From Streptomyces sp. NRRL S-337 (GTDB taxonomy: Bacteria > Actinomycetota > Actinomycetes > Streptomycetales > Streptomycetaceae), in the NCBI RefSeq assembly GCF_000720175.1, contig NZ_JOIX01000037.1:10143-74142 (forward strand): a stretch of 64,000 nt of DNA, given 5' to 3'. The notes beneath the pieces are model-generated. The model did no database searches and was not told the DNA's origin. It saw nothing but the letters and a program-made list of their open reading frames with translations. Each line of letters begins with the position of its first letter. Position 1 is the stretch's first letter. The position numbers and the translations under genes are program-made. Of the stretch, positions 1-8,454 are shown one piece after another.

Positions 1-915
1 GACCGCCCGGGCGCGGGCGTCCTTCGACAGCGTCACGGCCAGCATCTCCAGCACGATCCGCTGGACGTTGTTCTCCGGCTGGGCCTCGGTCAGGCCGAGC
101 GAGTTGACCTGGACGCCGTAGCGGAAGCGCCGCTGCTTGGGGTTCTCGATGCCGTACCGCTCGCGGGTGATGTGGTCCCAGATGCGGCCGAAGGCGCGCA
201 TCTTGCACATCTCCTCGATGAACCGGACGCCGGCGTTCACGAAGAACGAGATGCGGGCGACCACGTCGCCGAACTTCTCCGGCGGCACCTGCCCGGAGTC
301 CCGCACGGCGTCGAGCACGGCGATCGCGGTGCTCATCGCGTACGCGATCTCCTGGACCGGGGTCGCGCCGGCCTCCTGGAGGTGGTACGAGCAGATGTTG
401 ATGGGGTTCCACTTGGGGATGTGGGCCACCGTGTACGTGATCATGTCGGTGGTGAGCCGCAGGCTCGGCCCCGGCGGGAAGACGTGCGTCCCGCGCGAGA
501 GGTACTCCTTGACGATGTCGTTCTGGGTCGTCCCCTGGAGCTTGGTGATGTCCGCGCCCTGCTCCTCCGCGACGACCTGGTAGAGCGCCAGCAGCCACAT
601 GGCGGTGGCGTTGATGGTCATCGAGGTGTTCATCTGGTCCAGGGGGATGTCCTGGAACAGCCGGCGCATGTCACCGAGGTGGGACACCGGGACCCCGACC
701 CGGCCGACCTCGCCGCGGGCGAGGACGTGGTCGGGGTCGTAGCCGGTCTGCGTCGGCAGGTCGAACGCCACCGACAGACCGGTCTGGCCCTTGGCGAGAT
801 TGCGCCGGTACAGCTCGTTCGACGCCTCCGCCGTGGAGTGACCGGCGTACGTGCGCATCAGCCACGGCCGGTCCCGTTCCCTTCGCCCCTGGGACTGAGG
901 GTGACGTTCTGTCAT
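1..915 (-). CDS. ecm: Ethylmalonyl-CoA mutase, N-terminal part (cut by window edge)
   Basis: Coenzyme B12-dependent mutase of the ethylmalonyl-CoA pathway, expected to convert ethylmalonyl-CoA to methylsuccinyl-CoA in the cytoplasm. Only the first 305 codons are present; the gene runs off the left edge. The visible part is the substrate-binding barrel of the methylmalonyl-CoA mutase large-subunit family, with RTYAGHST at residues 21-28 and FDLPTQTGYD at 51-60. The ATG at 913-915 is preceded by GGGAGG. It starts 15 nt after the ccr stop, so the two are almost certainly co-transcribed. That linkage is the main reason to call it ethylmalonyl- rather than methylmalonyl-CoA mutase. The C-terminal B12 domain is not visible. 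Confidence 0.9.
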   Translation of the reverse strand, partial: MTERHPQSQGRRERDRPWLMRTYAGHSTAEASNELYRRNLAKGQTGLSVAFDLPTQTGYDPDHVLARGEVGRVGVPVSHLGDMRRLFQDIPLDQMNTSMTINATAMWLLALYQVVAEEQGADITKLQGTTQNDIVKEYLSRGTHVFPPGPSLRLTTDMITYTVAHIPKWNPINICSYHLQEAGATPVQEIAYAMSTAIAVLDAVRDSGQVPPEKFGDVVARISFFVNAGVRFIEEMCKMRAFGRIWDHITRERYGIENPKQRRFRYGVQVNSLGLTEAQPENNVQRIVLEMLAVTLSKDARARAV

Positions 916-930
916 GGGTGCCTCCCGGCC

Positions 931-2268
931 TCAGACGTTCCGGAAGCGGTTGATGGCGTCGAGGTGCTGGGCGCGCATCTCCTCGTCGCGCACGCCCATG
1001 CCCTCCTCGGGCGCCAGCGCCAGCACGCCGACCTTGCCCTGGTGCAGGTTGCGGTGCACGTCGTACGCCGCCTGGCCGGTCTCCTCCAGGGTGTAGGTCT
1101 TCGACAGGGTCGGGTGGATCTTGCCCTTGGCGATCAGGCGGTTGGCCTCCCACGCCTCGCGGTAGTTGGCGAAGTGGGAGCCGATGATCCGCTTCAGCGA
1201 CATCCACAGGTAGCGGTTGTCGTACTCGTGCATGTAGCCCGAGGTCGAGGCGCAGGTGGTGATGGTGCCGCCCTTGCGCGTGACGAAGACGCTCGCGCCG
1301 AAGGTCTCGCGGCCGGGGTGCTCGAAGACGATGTCGATGTCCTCGCCGCCGGTGAGCTCGCGGATGCGCTTGCCGAAGCGCTTCCACTCCTTCGGGTCCT
1401 GGGTCTGCTCGTCCTTCCAGAACTTGTAGCCCTCGGCGTTGCGGTCGATGATCGCCTCGGCGCCCATCTTCCGGCAGATCTCCGCCTTCTGGTCGCTGCT
1501 GACGACGCAGATCGGGTTGGCCCCGCCGGCCAGCGCGAACTGCGTGGCGTAACTGCCGAGGCCGCCGCTGGCGCCCCAGATCAGGACGTTGTCGCCCTGC
1601 TTCATCCCGGCGCCGTTGCGGGACACCAGCTGGCGGTACGCGGTCGAGTTGACCAGGCCCGGGGCCGCCGCCTCCTCCCAGCTCAGGTGCTTGGGCTTGG
1701 GCATCAGCTGGTTGGACTTCACCAGCGCGATCTCGGCGAGGCCGCCGAAGTTGGTCTCGAAGCCCCAGATGCGCTGCTCGGGGTCGAGCATGGTGTCGTT
1801 GTGCCCGTCGGAGGACTCCAGCTCGACGGACAGGCAGTGCGCGACGACCTCGTCGCCGGGGTTCCAGGCGTTGACGCCCGGGCCGGTGCGCAGGACGACG
1901 CCGGCCAGGTCGGAGCCGATGACGTGGTACGGCAGGTCGTGGCGCTTGGCCAGGTCGGAGACCTTGCCGTAGCGCTCCAGGAACCCGAAGGTCGACAGCG
2001 GCTCGAAGATCGAGGTCCAGACGGAGTTGTAGTTCACGGAGGAGGCCATCACGGCCACCAGCGCCTCACCGGGTCCGAGCTCGGGGACCGGGACGTCGTC
2101 GACGTGCAGCGACTTGCGCGGGTCCTTCTCCTTGGTGGGCAGGCCGGCGAACATCTCGGCCTCGTCCTTGTGCACGGTCACCGCGCGGTAGGACTCGGGG
2201 ATGGGCAGCGCGGCGAAGTCGGCGCTGGTGGTGTCAGGCGCAAGGATTGCGTCCAGGATCTCGTTCAC
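931..2268 (-). CDS. ccr: Crotonyl-CoA carboxylase/reductase
   Basis: NADPH-dependent reductive carboxylation of crotonyl-CoA to (2S)-ethylmalonyl-CoA. This is the key step of the ethylmalonyl-CoA pathway and a source of ethylmalonyl extender units for polyketides. At 445 aa it is full length for the family. The four residues reported to hold CO2 in the Kitasatospora enzyme are at the same numbers here: Asn81, Phe170, Glu171 and His365. The nucleotide-binding fold shows WGASGGLGSY at 231-240. The GTG start at 2266-2268 has a GGAGG site just upstream. It is the first gene of a transcript continuing into ecm. A candidate promoter with tandem dyads lies far upstream (2593-2635), which would give a long leader. 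Confidence 0.97.
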   Translation of the reverse strand: MNEILDAILAPDTTSADFAALPIPESYRAVTVHKDEAEMFAGLPTKEKDPRKSLHVDDVPVPELGPGEALVAVMASSVNYNSVWTSIFEPLSTFGFLERYGKVSDLAKRHDLPYHVIGSDLAGVVLRTGPGVNAWNPGDEVVAHCLSVELESSDGHNDTMLDPEQRIWGFETNFGGLAEIALVKSNQLMPKPKHLSWEEAAAPGLVNSTAYRQLVSRNGAGMKQGDNVLIWGASGGLGSYATQFALAGGANPICVVSSDQKAEICRKMGAEAIIDRNAEGYKFWKDEQTQDPKEWKRFGKRIRELTGGEDIDIVFEHPGRETFGASVFVTRKGGTITTCASTSGYMHEYDNRYLWMSLKRIIGSHFANYREAWEANRLIAKGKIHPTLSKTYTLEETGQAAYDVHRNLHQGKVGVLALAPEEGMGVRDEEMRAQHLDAINRFRNV

Positions 2269-2779
2269 GGTGTGCCTCCGGCGGGTGGGGCCGCCCCTGC
2301 TCGAGCGGGGTCGAGAGCTCGGGGGATTTGGTAAGGAACGGCTTGAGGGAACGTCGGGGGTGGTGCGGGAGGTGGTGCCGTCGGTTCGGCCGGGGTGGCG
2401 CTACCGCCGCCGTCTCCGCCGGTGTTGCGGAGGCGTCGGCCGTGGTGCCTGGCAGCGCCTTGGTGAGCGCGGTGCCCGGCGGGTGCCGGGCGGTGTGCCT
2501 GTGACGCAGGCATCCGGGCGGCAGCCGGGGAGGGCTGTTGGGACAGCCGGCGCACGAGGATCGCCTCGTCCGCCGGTCGCCCGGACACCCTCAACGTATG
2601 ACACCGCGTGCCAGTCGACAAGACACTGAGTGCCAAGAATTTCTCTCAGATGTCATTTGGCCGGCACGTATGAGCGGTAGACGGGCCGATGGGGGGCTTG
2701 CCGGTGACGCACCGCACTCCCGGCATCACGGCAGGTGAAGGGGGATGCGGTTAGACCGTTCGGGTGGGTCGTGTCCCGG
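2269..2779. other. Intergenic region upstream of ccr
   Basis: This gap of about 510 bp lies between ccr and the STAND gene stop, both on the minus strand. I see no credible gene; the open frames here lack family features and ribosome sites. It holds the candidate ccr promoter and twin dyads at 2593-2635. If that promoter is used, ccr mRNA would carry a leader of roughly 315 nt. I could not identify a known riboswitch fold in the leader. Confidence 0.6.
2593..2635 (-). promoter_or_regulatory. Candidate ccr promoter flanked by two copies of a dyad operator
   Basis: Reading the minus strand, TTGTCG (2616-2621) and TACGTT (2593-2598) are separated by 17 nt, a plausible -35/-10 pair. The near-palindrome TGGCAC-N3-GTGTC occurs twice, at 2622-2635 and 2600-2613. 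The copies are 12/14 identical and 22 bp apart, one on each side of the -35 box. Two helical turns of spacing suggests cooperative binding by one regulator. The TetR protein encoded at 5301-6104 in the same gene block is the obvious candidate, but that is inference. Confidence 0.5.
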
Positions 2780-5251
2780 TCAGGCCCGGGACCTCAGGCG
2801 CCCACGAACGGCCGGCCACAGCTGCGCGGCGGTGTGCAGGACCAGCAGCCCGGCGGCGACGGCGCTGCCGCCCGGCGCCCCGGCCCGGACCCCCGCCGCC
2901 AGCAGCCCGGCCGCACCCACCGCGTGGAAGCGGTGCAGGCCGACCGCGGCCAGACCGCCGAGCCGGCTGCCGCGGCTGCGCTGCCAGACCCGCCGGGCCG
3001 CCCACGCCGTGCCACCGGCCAGCGCCAGCTGCGCCGGCCACGGGGCCACCGGCCCGCCCTCCACCAGCGCCACGGTCAGGCAGCCGAGCGCCCAGAGCAC
3101 CCCGCAGCACGGCAGGGCGAGCAGCCGCAGCAGCACCGGCCGCACATAGCGGTCCGCCCGCTCCACCGGCGGGTCCGGCACCGCGGGCGGCGGCTCCTGC
3201 GGGGCGGAGGCCGCCCCCGGGCGGGGCCCGGCGGCGGCCTCCGGCTCCGCGGCCAGCTTCAACCACGGCGGCTTGATCGCCAGCAGGTGCTCCCGCAGCA
3301 GCGGCAGGTGGTGCGCCCCGGCCTCGCTGAGCGCCTCCCGGAGCAGCTGCTCGGCCGCTCCCGGCCGCCCCGCCCCCATCTCCGCCTCCATGAGCAGCGC
3401 CAGCGCCTCGACCGTCACCCGGACGTCCCCCGACCTGCGCGCCACCTCCAGCCCGCGGCGCAGCAGCTCCAGGACCTGCCGGCGGTCCTGACGGTGCGCC
3501 GCGCAGCCGGCCAGCTTCAGCCAGGCGTGCGCCACGACCGTGAGATCACCGTCGGGCGCCGTTGCCACCGCCCGGCGGTACGAGAGCGCCGCGTCCCGGG
3601 TGCGCCCCAGCCCCTCCTCCGCGTCCCCCCGCGCCAGCAGCGAGGCCGCCAGCCGGTGCCGGTCACCCCGCAGCGCCCAGCCGCGCACCGCCCGCCCGTA
3701 GTGGTGCGCCGCGGCCCCGTGGTCACCGCGCTCGGCTGCCTGCTCACCGAGGTCGTCGTCCAGCTCCGGCGAGCGAACACCGGCCCGGATACGCGCCAGA
3801 TGGCCCGCCTCCGCGCAGGACCGGGCCTCCGGCCAGCGCTCCAGCGCACGGTAGTGGCGACGCATCATCCGCAGCAGCTCCGCCTCCCGGAGGTGGTCGG
3901 CGCGGTGCCGGGCCGCGAGGACGCCCTGCCGCAGTACGAACAGCGCGTCCACGGTGCGGGTGCGCCGCAGCAGATGCGCCACCAGGTGCTCCACCACCGG
4001 CGCGACATGCTCGTACCGGCCCTGGTCCACCGCCGCCGCCAGGGCCGCCGCCAGCGCCCCGCGCTCCCGGTCGAACCATGCCTCGTCGGTGGTGGCGGCC
4101 CGCTCGCCGTAGTGGGCCATCAGCCGCTCCAGCGCCGCACCACGCGCCGACTCCGGCTCCTGCGCGGCCAGTTCACCGACGTAGAGCTGCAGCAGGTCGT
4201 GGAAGCGGACCCGGCCCTCGGGGCCGGTGGGGCGCAGCAGCTGGGCCCTGACCAGGCGGCGCAGCGCACGGTCGGCCTCGGCCGGTGAGACCCCGGCCAG
4301 CGCGGCGGCCGACCCGGCGTCGATCTCGTTGCCCGGGTGCAGCCCCAGACGGCGCAGCATCCGCGCGTCCGGGGCGTCGAGCGCCTGGTACGAGGCCTCG
4401 AACGCCTGCCGTACCGGGTCGAGTTCGGCCAGCCGCTCACCGGGCGGGCGTAACGCGGCCAGGACGCGCTGCGCGCTGTCGTCGCCGTCCCGCAGCCGGC
4501 CGGCCACCACGTCCAGCGCCAGCGGCAGATGGCCGCAGAGCGCGGCGATCTCGTCCAGCTGCGACGGCGGGACCGGCTCGGTGGCGGCGGCCTCCAGCAG
4601 CGCCAGGGAATCCTTGGGGCTGAGCGTGTCCAGCCGCAGCACGGCGAAGGAGGCGTGCTCCGGGGCGCTCCGGACGGTGACCAGCAGGCGGTGGCGGCGG
4701 TCGGGCGGTATCAGCGGCACCAGGTGCTCGTCCGGCGCGGCGTCGTCGAGCAGGATCAGCAGCGCCTCCTCCGCCTCCCACAGCTGGCTGCTGAACTGGG
4801 CGAGCAGCCCGGCCCGGTGCGGCTGGAGCTGGTCGCCGGGGATGCCGAACGCCCGCAGCCAGGTGCCCAGCAGCTCCTCCAGGCTCATCGGCTCCCCGCC
4901 GCCGTGCGCCCGGGCGTCCGCGTAGAGCACCCCGCCGGGGAACCACTCGTGCGCCTCGTGCGCGGCGGCCGCCATCAGCGCCGACTTGCCCACCCCGCCC
5001 TCGCCGGTGACCGCTATCGCGGTGGGAGCCCCGGCGCGGTCGCCGGGCGCCAGCAGGGCCAGGAGCGCGGCGAGCGGGCCGGAGCGGCCGAGCAGGGCGG
5101 CCGGCCGGGGCGGCAGCGCGTTCAGAGAGCGGATGGGGGCGGGCGCCGGGTAGATCTGGACGACGCCACCCTGGATCACGTCGCGGGCCTGCCCGCCGCT
5201 GACCGTGTTGTGGGTGGCCGGAGCCGGCCCCGCCTCGCTCGCGTCCGCCAC
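2780..5251 (-). CDS. NLR-like STAND ATPase (NB-ARC, TPR-like, membrane C-terminus) with N-terminal amyloid-type motif
   Basis: 823-aa signal-transduction NTPase. The P-loop GEGGVGKS is at residues 83-90 and Walker B ALLILLDD at 163-170, followed by LLVTVRS and a GHLPLALDVV motif typical of NB-ARC/AfsR-type ATPases. Alpha-helical TPR-like repeats fill about 370-680. The last 130 residues contain several hydrophobic helices, so it is probably membrane-anchored. Residues 15-33 (N-x-V-S-G ... VIQGGVVQI) resemble the short bacterial amyloid signalling sequences, in particular the RHIM-like kind known from actinobacterial NLR-like proteins. No SARP DNA-binding domain is present. GTG start; no clear ribosome site. 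It sits between ccr and the TetR gene. Trigger and effector are unknown; a signalling or defence role is inference. Confidence 0.88.
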   Translation of the reverse strand: MADASEAGPAPATHNTVSGGQARDVIQGGVVQIYPAPAPIRSLNALPPRPAALLGRSGPLAALLALLAPGDRAGAPTAIAVTGEGGVGKSALMAAAAHEAHEWFPGGVLYADARAHGGGEPMSLEELLGTWLRAFGIPGDQLQPHRAGLLAQFSSQLWEAEEALLILLDDAAPDEHLVPLIPPDRRHRLLVTVRSAPEHASFAVLRLDTLSPKDSLALLEAAATEPVPPSQLDEIAALCGHLPLALDVVAGRLRDGDDSAQRVLAALRPPGERLAELDPVRQAFEASYQALDAPDARMLRRLGLHPGNEIDAGSAAALAGVSPAEADRALRRLVRAQLLRPTGPEGRVRFHDLLQLYVGELAAQEPESARGAALERLMAHYGERAATTDEAWFDRERGALAAALAAAVDQGRYEHVAPVVEHLVAHLLRRTRTVDALFVLRQGVLAARHRADHLREAELLRMMRRHYRALERWPEARSCAEAGHLARIRAGVRSPELDDDLGEQAAERGDHGAAAHHYGRAVRGWALRGDRHRLAASLLARGDAEEGLGRTRDAALSYRRAVATAPDGDLTVVAHAWLKLAGCAAHRQDRRQVLELLRRGLEVARRSGDVRVTVEALALLMEAEMGAGRPGAAEQLLREALSEAGAHHLPLLREHLLAIKPPWLKLAAEPEAAAGPRPGAASAPQEPPPAVPDPPVERADRYVRPVLLRLLALPCCGVLWALGCLTVALVEGGPVAPWPAQLALAGGTAWAARRVWQRSRGSRLGGLAAVGLHRFHAVGAAGLLAAGVRAGAPGGSAVAAGLLVLHTAAQLWPAVRGRLRSRA

Positions 5252-5300
5252 TCCGTAGTGGATAGCACGAGCGGGCCGGGCCCGTCAGGCCGTTACGGGA

Positions 5301-6104
5301 TCATCTCCGGTCCTTGATCGCCTTGCGGATGGTGCGCATGACCTCCTCCAGCGGGGCGTCCGTACGCGCCACCGCGACCAGCACCTCGCCCTCCCGGGAG
5401 ACCGACGCCGCGGGCTGCTCGCCCGTGGTGCCGCGGCCCGCGCCGATCCCGGCGCCGAAGGTCTCCCGGACGATCTCGAAGGCATGGTCCAGCTGGGCCT
5501 CCACATCACCCTCCGCGCCGGCCCGCAGCCAGCGGCGCAGCACGTGGTTGTGCGCGGTGACCACGGCGGAGGCGGCGACCTCCGCCAGCAGCGGGTCGTC
5601 ATCGCCCTCGCGGTGCGCGCCCTCGTCGAAGTGGCCCAGCAGATAGCGGGTGAAGAGCCGCTCGTAACGGGCCACCGAGGCGATCTCGGCCTCGCGGAGG
5701 GTGGGCACCTCGCGGGTCAGCCGGTAGCGGGCCACCGACACGGCCGGCGAGGCCGCGTACATCCGCATGACCTCCTTGATGCCGCGGCAGACCGTGTCGA
5801 GCGGGTTCTCGTGCGGCGGCGCGGCGTCCAGGACCGCCTCGGCCCGCACCAGGGTGTCGTCGTGGTCGGGGAAGATCGCCTCTTCCTTGGAGCGGAAGTG
5901 GCGGAAGAACGTCCGCCGGGCGACGCCCGCGGCGGCCGCGATCTCATCGACCGTCGTCGCCTCGTAGCCCTTGGTCGCGAACAGCTCCATGGCCGCCGCC
6001 GACAGTTCGCGACGCATTTTGAGCCGTTGCGCGGCCGCGCGGCGGGTGCCGGGAGTGCTGCTGTCGGGGGCGTCGGAGGGCTGCGTACGAGCGGGCTGGG
6101 ACAT
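5301..6104 (-). CDS. TetR-family regulator of the ethylmalonyl-CoA gene block
   Basis: 267-aa transcription factor. The N-terminal helix-turn-helix includes ELFATKGYEATTVDEIAAAA and the recognition stretch RRTFFRHFRSKE, which is classic TetR; the C-terminal part is a ligand-binding helical domain. I chose the ATG at 6102-6104 because an upstream extension would be low-complexity and unlike the family. The stop lies 49 nt before the STAND gene. Downstream on the same strand are ccr and ecm, and upstream is the 3-hydroxybutyryl-CoA dehydrogenase, so control of ethylmalonyl-CoA pathway genes is likely. CoA esters are reasonable ligand guesses, not shown. Confidence 0.92.
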   Translation of the reverse strand: MSQPARTQPSDAPDSSTPGTRRAAAQRLKMRRELSAAAMELFATKGYEATTVDEIAAAAGVARRTFFRHFRSKEEAIFPDHDDTLVRAEAVLDAAPPHENPLDTVCRGIKEVMRMYAASPAVSVARYRLTREVPTLREAEIASVARYERLFTRYLLGHFDEGAHREGDDDPLLAEVAASAVVTAHNHVLRRWLRAGAEGDVEAQLDHAFEIVRETFGAGIGAGRGTTGEQPAASVSREGEVLVAVARTDAPLEEVMRTIRKAIKDRR

Positions 6105-6240
6105 GTGGGGACGGTACTGCATATTTACCCGGCCTGCGGCATGAGGTCCCACCTCCGCCCTCGTGAGCGGGGGTGGACCGCCGTCCGGCTCCAGCAGCCC
6201 ACCCCAGCCCGCCCCGTCCGGGCGGGGGCGCCCCCACGGG

Positions 6241-8061
6241 TCAGCGCCGGGCGTACTCACGGAAGCCGCGGCCCGTCTTGCGTCCGAGGCACCCCGCCGC
6301 GACGAGGTGCTCCAGCAGCGGCGCGGGGGCCAGTCCCGGGTCGCGGAATTCGGCGTGCAGGACCTTCTCGATGGCCAGCGAGACGTCCAGGCCGACCACG
6401 TCGAGGAGCTCGAACGGGCCCATCGGGTAGCCGCCGCCGAGCTTCATCGCCGCGTCGATGTCGTCCAGCGACGCGTAGTGCTCCTGGACCATCTTGATCG
6501 CGTTGTTCAGGTACGGGAACAGCAGCGCGTTCACGATGAAGCCGGCCCGGTCGCCGCAGTCCACCGGGTGCTTGCGGACCCGGGCGCACACCGTCCGCAC
6601 GGTCGCGTGCACCTCGTCGGAGGTCAGGACCGTCCGCACCACCTCGACCAGCTTCATCGCCGGCGCCGGGTTGAAGAAGTGCATCCCGATGACGTCCTGC
6701 GGGCGCGAGGTGGCCCGGGCGCAGGCCACGACCGGCAGTGACGAGGTCGTGGTGGCCAGGACCGCGCCCGGCTTGCAGACCTTGTCCAGCGTCCGGAACA
6801 GCTCCTGCTTGACGGCGAGATCCTCGGCCACCGCCTCGACGGCCAGGTCCACGTCCGCGAACGCGTCCAGCGTCCCGGACGGCGTGATCGCCGCCAGCGC
6901 CGCGTCCCGGGCCTCGGCGGTCAGCCGGCCCTTGTCCACGGACCGGCCCAGCGACTTGGCGATCCGGGCCTTCGCCTTCTCCGCCTTCTCCGCGCTGCGG
7001 GCGGCCAGCACGACCTGATATCCCGCCTTGGCGAAGACCTCGGCGATCCCGCTGGCCATCGTCCCGGAACCGGCCACGCCGACCCGGGTGACCGTACGCC
7101 CGGCCGCGGCCTCGCCGCTGACCGCCGGGCTCTCCGCGTCCGGCACCACCGTGGCCGAGCCCGGTGCCTCGTACGTGTAGAAGCCGCGGCCCGCCTTGCG
7201 GCCGGTCAGCCCGGCCTCGGCCAGCTGGCCCAGGATCGGCGCGGGGGCGTGCAGCCGGTCCTGGGACTCGGCGTACATCGCCTCCAGGACGGTCCGGGCG
7301 GTGTCCACGCCGATCAGGTCGAGCAGTGCCAGCGGGCCCATGGGCAAGCCGCAGCCGAGCCGCATCGCGGCGTCGATGTCCTCACGGGTGGCGTACCGCG
7401 ACTCGTACATCGCGGCGGCCTGGTTCAGATAGCCGAAGAGCAGGCCGTCGGCGACGAACCCGGGCCGGTCACCCACCGCGATCGGGTCCTTGCCCAGGTC
7501 GCGGGCGAGCTCGGTGACCGCGGCGACCGCGGTCGGCGCGGTGAGCACCGAGGAGACCACCTCGACCAGCTTCATGGCCGGTGCGGGGTTGAAGAAGTGC
7601 AGCCCGAGCACCCGCTCGGGACGCTGCGAATCGGCGGCGAGCCGGGTCACCGACAGTGCGTTGGTGCCGGTGGCCAGCACGGCGTCCGGCCGCACCACGG
7701 CGTCCAGTTCGGCGAAGACCTGCCGCTTGAGTTCGTAGTCCTCGGGGACCACCTCGATGACCAGATCGGCGTCCGCGGCGGCCTGCAGATCGGTGAAGGT
7801 GCGGAAACGGGCCAGGACGTCCTGCCGCTCGCGCTCGGTGATCCGCTCGCGGCGCACCGCACGGGCCGTGGCGGCCTCCAGCGCGGCGACGGCATGCCGG
7901 GCCGCGGCCTCGTCGGTGTCGATGCCGATGACCTCGCGGCCGGCCCGGGCGAGCACCTCGGCGATGCCGGTGCCCATCGTGCCCAGGCCGACGACGGCCA
8001 CGGTGGAGAGGGACAGTGGGGAGATGTCGGGGGAGAGATCAGGGGTGGACGAAGGGCCCAT
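6241..8061 (-). CDS. hbd: Tandem-domain 3-hydroxybutyryl-CoA dehydrogenase
   Basis: NAD(P)-dependent interconversion of 3-hydroxybutyryl-CoA and acetoacetyl-CoA, feeding crotonyl-CoA to Ccr. The 606-aa protein is a head-to-tail duplication. Each half has a Rossmann motif (VGLGTMGTGIA near residue 25, VAGSGTMASGIA near 330), a HFFNPAPAMKLVE block carrying the catalytic His and Glu, and a 3HCDH C-terminal domain. Single-domain relatives are about 285 aa. In half 1 the region expected to carry the active-site serine reads TNALS; in half 2 it reads TTSSLP, so the halves may differ in activity. ATG at 8059-8061 with AGGAG 7 nt upstream. Same strand as ccr and ecm. Confidence 0.94.
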   Translation of the reverse strand: MGPSSTPDLSPDISPLSLSTVAVVGLGTMGTGIAEVLARAGREVIGIDTDEAAARHAVAALEAATARAVRRERITERERQDVLARFRTFTDLQAAADADLVIEVVPEDYELKRQVFAELDAVVRPDAVLATGTNALSVTRLAADSQRPERVLGLHFFNPAPAMKLVEVVSSVLTAPTAVAAVTELARDLGKDPIAVGDRPGFVADGLLFGYLNQAAAMYESRYATREDIDAAMRLGCGLPMGPLALLDLIGVDTARTVLEAMYAESQDRLHAPAPILGQLAEAGLTGRKAGRGFYTYEAPGSATVVPDAESPAVSGEAAAGRTVTRVGVAGSGTMASGIAEVFAKAGYQVVLAARSAEKAEKAKARIAKSLGRSVDKGRLTAEARDAALAAITPSGTLDAFADVDLAVEAVAEDLAVKQELFRTLDKVCKPGAVLATTTSSLPVVACARATSRPQDVIGMHFFNPAPAMKLVEVVRTVLTSDEVHATVRTVCARVRKHPVDCGDRAGFIVNALLFPYLNNAIKMVQEHYASLDDIDAAMKLGGGYPMGPFELLDVVGLDVSLAIEKVLHAEFRDPGLAPAPLLEHLVAAGCLGRKTGRGFREYARR

Positions 8062-8454
8062 CGCGAACTCCTGAGGGTGTTCCCCTGAAGGGCAGGGGAG
8101 AAGTGACGACTGAAGGGGTGGCCGCGCGGACGCGAGGGGCAGCGGATACGCGGCGGCCGGAGCGCGGCGGGGCCGCGGAGGCCGCAGCGCTGCTGGCAGC
8201 GCCGGCGGTGGGGGAGCCGCGGCGGGCCCTGTCCCGGGGCCGTGCCGTGCTCTGTATCGAGGTCGTGCTGTTGCGGTGCCGAACCGACTTCACTCTGTGG
8301 CGGCTGCGTCACCAGGCCGCCCGAGCAGGGGTGCTGCTCGTTCCAGCAGGTTAACCGGTGGGTAACCGCAGCGCCAGGGGTAGGGCGGGTCATTAGTCTG
8401 TGGTGCAGGCCACGTCTCGGCAACCGGGGCGCCCCGGCGGGAGGGAAGCGGCAA
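8062..8454. other. Divergent intergenic region hbd / HEAT gene
   Basis: About 390 bp between two divergently transcribed genes; no convincing gene. A short inverted repeat TCCCCT-N7-AGGGGA (8081-8099) lies close to the hbd start. Near the plus-strand gene, TAGTCT at 8395-8400 could serve as a -10 box with a leader of about 50 nt. GGTTAACC with a nearby GGTAACC (around 8347-8367) is a further possible protein site. None of these is tied to a known regulator. Confidence 0.4.

Noticed and set aside
1..915. Methylmalonyl-CoA mutase as the identity of the first gene
   Set aside because: Same superfamily, but immediate linkage and probable co-transcription with ccr favours ethylmalonyl-CoA mutase; the missing C-terminus prevents a final decision.
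172..2334. Long plus-strand open frame opposite ecm and ccr
   Set aside because: It is antisense to two well-identified genes, is Val/Leu/Gly/Arg-rich low-complexity sequence and is explained by high GC removing stop codons.
2627..2636. TTGGCACTC resembling half of the HrcA CIRCE element upstream of ccr
   Set aside because: The required second half GAGTGC at 9 nt spacing is absent; the segment belongs to the repeated TGGCAC-N3-GTGTC dyads.
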